The notes under the pieces are model-generated. The model made no database searches, was not told the DNA's origin, and was given only the letters and a program-made list of their open reading frames with translations. The translations under genes were made by a program, and so were the position numbers. DNA of 64,000 nt from Henckelia pumila (Eukaryota; Streptophyta; Magnoliopsida; Lamiales; Gesneriaceae), in contig NW_027331833.1 in assembly GCF_033568475.1 (NCBI RefSeq), positions 3,906,001 to 3,970,000 of the forward strand, in the 5' to 3' direction. The number at the start of each line of letters is the position of its first letter. The stretch's first letter is position 1. Positions 23,267-33,075 of this stretch are shown here, piece by piece.

Positions 23267-24456
23267 TGTTGTGAAAATTCCTTGCAAGCGTACGAGTGTC
23301 AAGTTTTAATAAAGTGATAAAATCAGATATCGATCCCACATGGAGTAAAATGAAAATATTCAGTGCTTGTAATTAAAATAGTCCAAACTTTATCTAGAAA
23401 ATCAAACTTTCAGAATTTTGCAGTAAATAAAAATAATCAGGATGTTTTTGATAGCACGCACACAATTTGCAGATATAATCAATCAGAGAAAATTGGTCTA
23501 GAGGTATAGATTTCACCTGGTTTCAACAACAGTCAATCCTAAATGATTAATCTTCATGAATTTCAGTCAATTAATAGCCAAGAACACTTAAGTTTATTAT
23601 TTTCCTCTCCCGAGCAACAAATAATGTTTTTCAACTACAATTCAATTCCAATATTCCTATTAAGAATTTATCGCAGTGATCTATCACAAAACAATGTTCT
23701 TTTTAAAAGCTCTGTTAAAATCATACACTCTCCCGAGCTGTATAAATAATTAACAGTGTAGTTTCTAATGTCCTATTCAAAATCCCCTTTCCCGAGCAAT
23801 GATTTCAAATAAATATAACAAATCAATTATTGATCAGATAATTGAAAAGACAATCAATTCTAGAAAAAAAAATTAATCTAGAAACAAAACTCAATTCAAT
23901 AAAATCAAAAATTCATGAAAGCGTTTACACCAGGTTCCATCTGATCTCTAGACTCTAAAAAATTAGTTCATAATAAAATTATGAATAAACCAAAACATGT
24001 TCAAAAATCCAAACTTATTCAGAATAAAATAAATAAAAGATAAAAGAAACAAATTCGTCGTCGACGCCGTGTCCAGTCGATCAAACTCCATCTTTGTTCT
24101 TCAGATAAGCTCCAGATTTCTTCCCAAAAATCTTCACGATCAAAACCTATCTCTGATGTTCTGTAATTGTGATTGTGGCGGCTCTCTTTTTCTATCTGAC
24201 AAAAATCCTTTTTAAATGGTGCACAAAAGCCCACTCAAAAGCCCATAAAAATTATTTCCCGATATAATAAAATTTCCAAATCACAGCGACGGGGCGGGCG
24301 CTCTAGTGAAGGTGCGGGCGCCCCTTTGTCTCGAAATCTCAATCCTCAAGTCTTCAGGAACTTAGCGCGATTGCTCTTGAAATCCCTCTTTAGCGCTAAC
24401 TTTTAGCGCTAACTTTTAAAGCCCATTAAGAAAGCTCATTTTCTTCCTTCTCTTGA
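23267..24456 (-). repeat. 3' LTR of the LARD, outer part
   Basis: Matches 29046-30230 of the 5' LTR nearly base for base, including the CTCCCGAG phrases and the GC-rich pair GGGGCGGGCGC...GCGGGCGCCCC at 24291-24324. It stops at CTTGA where the solo LTR is inserted and continues at 25845. Total LTR length without the insert is about 1399 bp against 1392 bp for the 5' copy. Confidence 0.92.
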
Positions 24457-25839
24457 TGTTGTGAAAATTCCTCGCAAGCGTACGAGTGTCAAGTTTTAAT
24501 ATAGTGATAAAATCAAGTATCGATCCCTCAGGGAGTAAAATGAAAATAATAGTGCTTGTAATTAGAATAGTCCAAACTTTATCTAGAAAATCAATAATCA
24601 AGAATTTTGCAATTAAAATAAATAATTAAGAGATTTAAAAACACGCACACAACTTTTAGATTAAAAATCAATCAGAGAAAATGGTCTAGAGGTATAGATT
24701 TCACCTGGTTTCAACAACAATCAATCCTAATTAATTAATCTTCATAAATTTCAAAGAATTAATAGCCAAGAACACTTACGTGTATTATTCCCTCTCCCGA
24801 GTGCCGAATAAAATATATCAACTACAATTGAATTCTAATATCCCTATTAAGAATCTACTTGCAGTGATCAATTCAAAACTATGTTCTCTTTAAAAGCTCT
24901 GTTAAAATTATAAGCTCTCCCGAGTCAGATAAACAATTAACAGTGTATTTTCCAATGGTCCTATTTAAATTCTCCTCTCCCGAGTGCCAGATTTCAAATA
25001 AATATTACAAATCAATTATTGATCAGATAATTGAAAAGACAATCAATTCTAGAAAAAAACAATTAATCTAGAAGAAATTCAATCCAATAAAATCAAGAAT
25101 TCAAGAAAGTGTCTACACCAGGTTCCATCCGACCTCTAGACTATAAAAATTAGTTCATAATAAAATTCTGAATAAAACAATAATCCATAAATTCAAACAT
25201 ATTCAGAATAAAATAAAATATAAAATAAACAAATCCGTCGTCAACGCCGTGTCCGGTCGATCAAACTCCGTCTTTGTTCTTCAATTAAGCTCCAGAAATT
25301 CCTTCCCAAAAGTTCTCGATCAAATCTCTGATTCCCCCTCTGTACGTGTGTGGCGGCTCCCCTCCTCTAAGTCAGATGAAAAATTGTCTTTTATATCGCC
25401 TCTCAAAAGCCCACTCAAAAGCCCACAAAATATAAAATTTCCTTCCGATTAAAACTTTCCAAGTTCAGAATTTAGCGACAAGCGCCCGCTCCAGAAATCA
25501 CGCGCGCGCGTATAGGCCTCTGTTCTCAAGTTTCTCCTCTGAAAATCTCATGCGCGATTGCACTCTCCAAGCGCTAAGTTTTAGCGCTAACCACAAAGGC
25601 CCATAAGAAAGCCCAATTAACTTTATCCGTTTCTTTTCTTCTCCTCTCCTGACTTCTTATTTCTCTTCTTTCTTTGATTCTTTTCTTTTCTTTCTTTCTC
25701 TTTAATTTCTTCTTTTTCCAATAAAATTAATAATTATCTGTAAGCACGAAAACAACAAAATACCCACATAAATCTGCTCGAAACAAACAATTAACAATTA
25801 AAATCATATATAAATTAAGTGTATAAAATACACTTATCA
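24457..25839 (-). mobile_element. Solo LTR of the same Tat family, inserted within an LTR
   Basis: Starts TGTTGTGAAAATTCC and ends CACTTATCA, flanked by CTTGA at 24452-24456 and 25840-25844. Length is 1383 bp. It is clearly diverged from the LTR it sits in, so it is another family member that recombined to a solo LTR after insertion. A GC-rich pair is present at 25482-25510 with different bases. The stretch 25620-25720 is strongly pyrimidine-rich. Confidence 0.92.
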
Positions 25840-25844
25840 CTTGA

Positions 25845-26053
25845 TCTGATCGTTCCTTTCTTCTCTTCAATTTTCTCTTCTTTTCTTTTTCCTTTCTTTT
25901 ATTCTTCTTTTCTCCTTTTTTCTCTCATTTCCACATAAATTCAATAAATCACTGTAAACACAAAAACAACAAAATACCCACATAAATCTGTTCAAAATAA
26001 ATATTTAACAATTAAAATCATATATAAATTAAGTGTATAAAATACACTTATCA
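25845..26053 (-). repeat. 3' LTR of the LARD, remaining inner part
   Basis: Resumes the LTR after the solo insertion with TCTGATCGTTCC, matching 30229-30437, and ends at CACTTATCA. On the minus strand this is the LTR start TGATAAGTGTATTTTATAC. Confidence 0.9.
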
Positions 26054-27989
26054 AATACCCCCAAACTTAGACTTTTGCTAGTTCCGAGCAAAACTATTCA
26101 AACACAATAACTTCCAAAAACTCAAATCATCATAAACTCACAAGAATAGTCAAGAAATATTATGGAGCAATAACATCAGCAATGATTTCAAAAAAAATTC
26201 AAATCCAATCATGTCACACCCACTTAACACTTGAAATTTTTCAGCCATAACAAAATAATCTCATGAACTCACAATCCCCACAACTCATGTTCAAAACACC
26301 CTTCTCCAAGTTCAATTCAAACATTCATAGATCATGAGGACTTTTCAAGATAGCATAGGATCAAATAAAGGATATAAAATCAAAAACACTCACAATTAGG
26401 TAAATTCAAAGAATAATAGTGTGTGCGTGTTTTGATCAAAATTCATAATCATTAAAAGTATCAATCAACAGTTCATAGGCTAAATTCTCGCAACTCTTCT
26501 CCACTATTATATTGGGCAACTGAGACTCGGTCAATAGGACTTAATAAGCTTATAATGTCAGGCCTGGCTCATGGCTAAAAATAAAGGATAAGAATTCAAA
26601 TAAGAAGTAATTCATATTTATCAAACTCTAATTACGAATCTTTTTTCATTCACAATTTTAAACTTTTTCTCTTCAATTCACTTCATTAATTTTTTCTCAA
26701 CTTCATCTTCTTTCACAACTCTTTTCAACTTTCATCATTTTTTTTTTCTACTACCTTTTTCATTTTTTCTTTTCAATTCACCACCACACCAATCCTTTTT
26801 CTCACAAATAAATCTAGGATCATAAAACATTTTAGCATTCAAATTACTCCCTTAAAGGTAGAAAATACTGTATAGGCTATTCAGGTAGCTAATGTAGGAC
26901 CTTGAAATAATTACGAATGAGGGTTTATTCACACGTTTACACGCATGCCATTCGATTTTCAATAAAGCTTAAATAAGGTACTAGGGATACATATAAAACA
27001 GGTAGCTTGAAAGGCTCAAACGAATTCAGAAAAATTGCCTAAATCATCCCTAATCTCAGTTTTGCCCGTATTTCACCTCGAAGAGTGTTCAAACTAGTTC
27101 TAGACAAGTCTCAATCCACAATTAATTCATACAAATATCGATCAGTGCAGAAAGATATTCATCAGCAGTTAATGATGATTTTCACAAAAAATTCAGATTT
27201 TATCGTACCTCAATATACTAATATACGTGTAGGCTCAAATAGGCAACTAAGGATAAATTTGTTCAATGAAAATTAGGCCCAAAATTTCAAACAATGCCTC
27301 AATCATCTCTATGTCTGTATGTTTCAAAAATCAGATTCAAGTATTAATCACAGAGTATATAGAAAATTTGTTCATCCAATTGGTTCCATTTTTTTTCAAA
27401 AAATATTTGTCAGATAGGCAGACAGTCATGGATTTCAGTTATAGCACAAAACAAAAATTTTTCAGCCATGCATCCAATTATTTCTCAACTTCTTTTCAAA
27501 CTCAACAAAAATTTAATCTATGAAGCACAATAAAGCTCAACTACTCAACTATCAACCAATAAACTAAATCAAACATTGATTCACCCCCCCAAACTTAATG
27601 TAATCATTGTCCCTAATGATTAAAAATCAAAAAAAGAACAAGGGACTCATACCTTCGACACCGAGCATCAGTACTCGATGTCATCATCTCGATCTCCATG
27701 GATAGAAATTTTTTTTCGAATTCTCATACTCCACCAAATAAACCATCAGGGGAATATGGTGCATAGATAGATAAAACACAACATGAATGTCCATATTAAC
27801 CTGAAAAATAAGACATGCACACAATTAAAACACAAACGTAAAGCTCAAAGCAAGCAAAATAGAACTCGTAATGTATAGGGACAAAGAGGGAGTGCGCATA
27901 GATGAGCCATGAGAATTGATGGAGAGGCGTGATTGCTCATTAAACTGCATCAGCTAGGAGATCGTTGGCTCACGGATTTGCTGATGTTG

Positions 27990-28520
27990 TAGAGCTCGTT
28001 CGCGCATGGATAGTAGCAGCTGGAATTCTTGCGCAGTGCAGGAACATTGTTACGCCTTGGATGTCTTGTGATGGGCAAATGGGGAGATTCATGCGTGTTA
28101 GCACACTGTTAAGCGCTGCTGAGGATGGTTGGCGCCCTTCAAGAGGTTGTTAGCGCATGGTAAGGGGAAGCTTATGATGCAATCTCGATCGCATGGAAGA
28201 GCTGCTGGAAATGGCGATGCGTGTATGCTCTTGACGTTGCGCAGAAGAGTTGCTGATAGGGAGATTTGCTGTGCTGTTGGGGCTGAAGTGGCGCAATAGC
28301 GCCTATGGCAGCGCAGATGATGGCTTGGTTAGCGCGATTGCGCTTAGAAGAGGCGCAGACGGGAATCGTTGGCGCTTCGGTGATGATGCGTGATAGCGCT
28401 AGATTCTACGCTGTTGGTGTCTTGTTTGCGCTGGTCTTGCGCACTTTAAGTTGCGCGCTTGCACTTTGTGGCTGCGCGGTCGAGATGCGCGATTGCGCAA
28501 AGAAGATGCGCTAATGGATA
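27990..28520. repeat. GCGC-rich tract within the LARD
   Basis: About 20 GCGC words occur in about 530 bases of an A+T-rich element. The phrase GCGCGATTGC appears at about 28332 and 28486 and again in the LTRs (about 24367, 25553, 30137). Short open frames through it show no known domain. Confidence 0.7.
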
Positions 28521-29019
28521 AGCTTCATGCGGTGAGGAGGCGCGGGCGCTCGAGATAATGACGCGGGCGCGCCTTTAATACGCAAATCATCGCCAATTTC
28601 GTCCAGGTAAGGCGCGGGCGCTCTGATAAATGGGGCGGGCGCGCCGTATGCTCGAATTTGAGATTTTTAAGACTGAAAAAAATTTGAAAATTGACAAGAA
28701 TTAGACTTAAAAAATTGATAACAAAATACTTAAAAAAATAAATAAATAACAAAATTAACTAAAAATGAAAATAAAAGCAATTAAAACTAAAATAAAAGAA
28801 AAAGCTTGGGTTGCCTCCCAAGTAGCGCTTGGTTTAAAGTCGTCAGCCCGACTTTCAACGGTGTTAGATCTTCCCTTTCTCTTTGACACGCCAAATAAAT
28901 TCAATAAAACTGCAATGAAAACAAAAGAAATAAATTAGAAAATTAAAAATCAAATAAATAAAAACTCTAAATTAAAATCTAGACTAATTGGTAACAAGAC
29001 TAAAAAATAATCAACATTT

Positions 29020-29040
29020 ACTCCCCGGCAACGGCGCCAA
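29020..29040 (-). other. Primer-binding site, Tat/Athila type
   Basis: The plus strand reads TCCCCGGCAACGGCGCCAAA; its complement TTTGGCGCCGTTGCCGGGGA is the characteristic Tat/Athila primer site, different from the Met-tRNA site of the chromoviruses. It lies a few bases inside the 5' LTR boundary at 29046. Confidence 0.9.
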
Positions 29041-29045
29041 AAACT

Positions 29046-30437
29046 TGTTGTGAAAATTCCTCGCAAGCGTACGAGTGTCAAGTTTTAATAAAGAGATAAA
29101 ATCAGATATCGATCCCACAGGGAGTAAAATAAAAATATTTAGTGCTTGTAATTAAAATAGTCCAAACTTTATCTAGAAAATCAAACTTTCAGAATTTTGC
29201 AGTAAATAAAAATAATCAGGATGTTTTTGATAGCACGCACACAACTTGCAGATATAATCAATCAGAAAAAATTGGTCTAGAGGTATAGATTTCACCTGGT
29301 TTCAACAACAGTCAATCCTAAATGATTAATCTTCAGGAATTTCAGTCAATTAATAGCCTAGAATACTTAAGTTTATTATTTCCCTCTCCCGAGCAACAAA
29401 TAATGTTTATCAACTACAATTCAATTCGAATATTCCTATTAAGAATTTATCGCAGTGATCTATCACAAAAAAATGTTCTTTTTAAAAGCTCTGTTAAAAT
29501 CATACACTTTTCCGAGCTGTATAAATAATTAACAGTGTAGTTTCTAATGTCCTATTCAAAATCCCCTCTCCCGAGCAATGATTTCAAATAAATATAACAA
29601 ATCAATTATTGATCAGATAATTGAAAAGACAATCAATTCTAGAAAAAACAATTAATCTAGAAACAAAACTCAATTCAATAAAATCAAAAATTCATGAAAG
29701 CGTCTACACCAGGTTCCATCCGACCTCTAGACTCTAAAAAATTAGTTCATAATAAAATTATGAATAAACCAAAACATGTTCAAAAATCCAAACATATTCA
29801 GAATAAAATAAATAAAAGATAAAAGAAACAAATCCGTCGTCGACGCCGTGTCCGGTCGATCAAACTCCGTCTTTGTTCTTCAGATAAGCTCCAGATTTCT
29901 TCCCAGAAATCTTCACGATCAAAACCTATCTCTGATGTTCTGTAATTGTGATTGTGGCGGCTCTCTTTTTCTATATGACAAAAATCCTTTATAAATGGTG
30001 CACAAAAGCTCACTCAAAAGCCCATAAAAGCCCATATAATAAAATTTCCAAATCACAGCGACGGGGCGGGCGCTCTAGTGAAGGCGCGGGCGCCCCTTTG
30101 TCTCGAAATCTCAATCCTCAAGTCTTCAGGAACTTAGCGCGATTGCTCTTGAAATCCCTCTTTAGCGCTAACTTTTAGCGCTAACTTTTAAAGCCCATTA
30201 AGAAAGCCCATTTTCTTTCTTCTCTTGATCTGATCGTTCCTTTCTTCTCTTCAATTTTCTCTTATTTTCTTTTTCCTTTATTTTATTCTTCTTTTCTCTT
30301 TTTTCCTCTCATTTCCACATAAATTCAATAAATCACTGTAAACACAAAAACAACAAAATACCCACATAAATCTGCTCGAAACAAATATTTAACAATTAAA
30401 ATCATATATAAATTAAGTGTATAAAATACACTTATCA
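29046..30437 (-). repeat. 5' LTR of the LARD (1392 bp)
   Basis: Bounded by TGTTGTG and TTATCA. On the minus strand a TATA-like TTTATAAAGG occurs at about 29987-29996, about 70 bases after the GC-rich pair at 30063-30096. The repeated CTCCCGAG words at 29390-29575 are shared with the other two LTR copies. Confidence 0.92.
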
Positions 30438-30442
30438 TCCTT

Positions 30443-30657
30443 CTCATATTTTTCAGCCTGACGAAGCCGAGCTTGACGAGAATCTGAGCTACTTTGAGCG
30501 ACCAATTCAGATCCTTGACCGAAAGGAGAAGCAGCTCAGAACCAAGTCGATTCCTTTGGTGAAGGTTCAGTGGAGCCGTCACAGAGTCGAGGAAGAGACT
30601 TGGGAGACAGAATCTGACATGATACAACGGTTTTCAGAGTTTTTTCGGATGAAGTGA
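30443..30657 (+). pseudogene. pol C-terminus (chromodomain tail) of the 16.7-31.4 kb chromovirus
   Basis: Continues the integrase frame interrupted at 23261: SHIFQPDEAELDENLSYFERP, here split as SHIFQPDEAEL and NLSYFERP, then QILDRKEKQ, VKVQWSRHRVEEETWETESD. The VKVQW...TWE phrase is a chromodomain-type fold that in this lineage targets integration to chromatin. One extra T in the final ELFG region shifts the frame, so it ends at TGA 30655-30657. Confidence 0.85.
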
Positions 30658-30736
30658 GTTCTTCTTTCTATCTTAGGTTCTTTATTCTATCTTATGTGAC
30701 TGATTCTTATTGATTTCGAGGACGAAATCTCTTCTT

Positions 30737-30748
30737 AAAGGGGGAGAA
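30737..30748 (+). other. Polypurine tract
   Basis: AAAGGGGGAGAA directly before the 3' LTR start TGTAACGCCCC at 30750; GAGGACGAAATC lies just upstream at about 30718, the typical chromovirus tail. Confidence 0.9.
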
Positions 30749-30749
30749 T

Positions 30750-31420
30750 TGTAACGCCCCAAATTTATATTAATTGAGTTTATTTGAGATAATAGGATAT
30801 TATAGAATTCAAGAGCCGATTTGATTTTGATCAGGGTCTATTTTGCAATTTTCGGAATTTTCAGGGACTAAAATGCAAAAAGGGGATTTTTTATATTATC
30901 TTAGCTTGCAAGTTGACTTGGTCTTCATTATTTCACCATTCTCCTTCTCCGACAAGAAGTCTCCTCCATTGAATACTTCCAAACGCCATCTTCAAGCTTT
31001 CTTCTTCGGTTTTCGGTCGATCCGTTCGATAAAATTTTAATCCAAAATTAGTTTAGCGATCCCGGCAGCGAGAGCTTCGTTCTATAGTAAGTTTTTCTCC
31101 GATCAGTTATATTTCTATTTTTGGATGTTGTTAGAATCGATTGAGTTTTGGTTATGATGTTCTTGAACTAGTTCTTATCGTTTATTCTCAGTCGGATCGG
31201 AAAAAGAGCATCGTTCGGAATTGTCATGATTTTTGTAGCATATTTAGAAAAGTGAAGTTTTGTGATGTGTTGGTTTTGAATCTATATTTTTGTTTTGTTA
31301 TTGGTTTGAGTTGATTGCTATGTTATGCTACTGTATGTGTTTTCGATTTGATCAGGATATAGCCGTTATGCCGCTGGTTTGAGTTTTGAGATTTTGATTT
31401 GTTTGAATTGTCGAACCATT
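30750..31420 (+). repeat. 3' LTR, truncated at 671 bp
   Basis: Matches the 5' LTR after restoring about 142 bases missing from the latter. It breaks at GTCGAACCATT, the point equivalent to about 17240 in the 5' LTR, and continues directly into copia reverse transcriptase. The remaining 1.4 kb of LTR is not found in the window. Confidence 0.9.
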
Positions 31421-32403
31421 TATGCAAAAGTCTCAAGGTAATATTTTAATCTGCCAAGTTTATATGGATGATATAATTTTTTGTGCTTTAAATGACAAAC
31501 TTGTTGATGATTTTGTGAAGTTCATGTCTTTTACATTTGAGATGAGCATGGCTGGTGAGTTAACTTATTTTTTGGGATTGCAAGTGAAACAAATGCATGA
31601 TGATATATTTTTGTGTCAAAGCAAGTATGCTAAAAATTTGGTGAAAAAGTTTCTGAATGACAACACTAAACACATGCGTACACCTATGAGGTCTAATGAA
31701 AAACTGTCTAGGGAGGATGTTGCCGAAGGTGTTGAAAACACCCTCTACAGAAGCATTATTGGTAGTCTTTTGTATTTTTTGTGCTACTAGACCTGATATC
31801 ATGTATAGTGTTTGTCTATGTGCTAGATACCAGTATAACTCAAAAGTTACTCACTTAAAGACCGTGAAACGTATACTGAAATATGTGGCAGGTACTTTGA
31901 ATTTGGGTTTGTGGTACACTAACGAAACCAATTCAAATTTGGTATGGTTTAGTGATGCTGATTGGGATGGGAACTTAGATGAGAGAAAGAGCACTTCGGG
32001 AGGATGTTTCTACTTGGGGAATAACCTAGTGTCATGGTATAGTAAGAAACAAAATTGTGTCTCACTTTCTACTGCCGAGTCTGAATATGTTGTTGTAGGT
32101 AGTTGTTTCTCATAACTTCTATGGATGAATCAAATGATGAATGATTATGGAATTAACAGTGAAACTCCTATTGTGTACTGTGATAATTCTAGTGTCATTG
32201 ATATATCCAAAAATCCAGTACAACACTCTCGAACCAAACACATTGACATTAAACATCACTTCATTCGAGATTTGGTCGAGAAAAACATGATCTTAATTGA
32301 GTTTGTTGGAACAAATAACCAATTAGCTGATATATTCACAAAAGCTTTGGATTTCGAGAGATTCTCCAATCTAAAGAAGTTTCTCAGTATGTATTCATTA
32401 TAG
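31421..32403 (+). pseudogene. Ty1/copia reverse transcriptase C-part and RNase H (Sirevirus-like)
   Basis: Begins inside the reverse transcriptase with ILICQVYMDDIIFCALND (YMDD active site), then MSMAGELTYFLGLQVKQ and KHMRTPMRSNEKL. A one-base shift near 31770 precedes TRPDIMYSVCLCARYQ. RNase H follows with VWFSDADWDG, KSTSGGCFYLGNNLVSW, LSTAESEYV and IVYCDNSSVIDISKNPVQH, interrupted by a TAA at about 32113. It ends normally at TAG 32401-32403. Gag, protease and integrase are missing. Similarity in wording to SIRE1-type elements and the long downstream env-like region support Sirevirus. Confidence 0.88.
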
Positions 32404-33075
32404 ACAGAACTGAGATGTTTTCAGGAGTGTTGCCAACACCATGTGACAACACCTTTTCATGATTGTGCATTTTTAGGTTCATTAGGCATACTGCATTCAT
32501 TCTGTGTTGTGATGTGTTTGATACCTTGTAACCATTGAATAGTTTTCACTCAGGATTCTTTGCGAAATGTTTTACAGTTTAATATGGATTAATTGAAGAA
32601 AAGTTCTGACAAAGTCACAAAGTAGTGGAGGGATGTTCGTGTATTCCATGATCGTGTCCCAAATGAAAAGTGACTTCATAAATTCAGAAACTCAAAATGA
32701 ACAAAAAGGTTAAACATTAAATGATTCAATCATCAAGTTTGATTTAAAATCAGAAGCAAGTGGAACAATCTACCTAAAGGGATCCACTGAAGATCGTTTT
32801 CTTTAGTATACGGGCTACCATTTCTGAAATAATTGATTGAGTAACAAATTTTTTTTTGAGAATCCTGAAGTGTTGCTAGAAGATGTTGCCAACATAATTG
32901 AAAACACCTCACTTGTCAACATATACTTTTACAATCCTAACTGCACTGACTCAAAGAGAGTCCGTGGGAAGGGATAACCCTCAAGACCGTCACTCGTGGA
33001 CACAGTGTACTCCTCTGGTGATGCAAGTGATGATGAAGATTACAAACTGGTGCATCGAAAAGGGGAAAGGCTTCT
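32404..33075 (+). other. Spacer between pol and env-like region of the Sirevirus copy
   Basis: No open frame of note. It carries paired TGTTG/CAACA words, for example TGTTGCCAACACCATGTGACAACACC, split here as TGTTGCCAACACC and ATGTGACAACACC (32429-32454), and TGTTGCTAGAAGATGTTGCC at 32872-32892. Confidence 0.6.

Larger units (their letters stand above)
26054..29045 (-). other. Non-coding interior of the LARD
   Basis: No open frame of more than 85 codons with recognisable content. Landmarks on the minus strand: primer site near 29020-29040; leader; a post-pol type motif GCGCTACTTGGGAGGC/AACCCAAGC at 28803-28830; GC-rich pairs at 28540-28644; a GCGC-rich tract at 27990-28520; an inner purine tract TTAAGTTTGGGGGGG at 27586-27600; and the terminal polypurine tract AAGTTTGGGGGTATT at 26054-26068. 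The layout suggests the whole gag-pol was lost between leader and the pol end. Confidence 0.85.
23267..30437 (-). mobile_element. Complete non-autonomous Tat-type LTR element (LARD), 7171 bp
   Basis: Runs from TGTTGTGAAAATTCC to ACACTTATCA and is flanked by a perfect 5-bp duplication TCCTT (23262-23266 and 30438-30442) inside chromovirus integrase sequence. On the minus strand the order is 5' LTR 29046-30437, primer site TTGGCGCCGTTGCCGGGGA near 29040-29020, about 3 kb interior with no gag or pol, polypurine tract at 26054-26075, then 3' LTR 26053-23267. The 3' LTR carries a solo LTR of the same family. It must have moved with proteins from a related element. Confidence 0.92.
16714..31420 (+). 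mobile_element. Chromovirus (Ty3/gypsy) with nested insertion and truncated 3' LTR
   Basis: Order on the plus strand: 5' LTR 16714-18636, primer site 18642, gag 18961, pol 20084-23261, nested non-autonomous Tat element 23267-30437, pol end 30443-30657, polypurine tract about 30737, 3' LTR 30750-31420 cut by copia sequence. The 60772-64000 element belongs to the same family. The bases before the 5' LTR are GTATT; a matching duplication cannot be tested because the 3' LTR end is lost. Confidence 0.9.

Noticed and set aside
27965..28514. Two short plus-strand frames with Ala/Cys-rich content
   Set aside because: They come from the GCGC-rich tract of a non-coding element interior and resemble no family.
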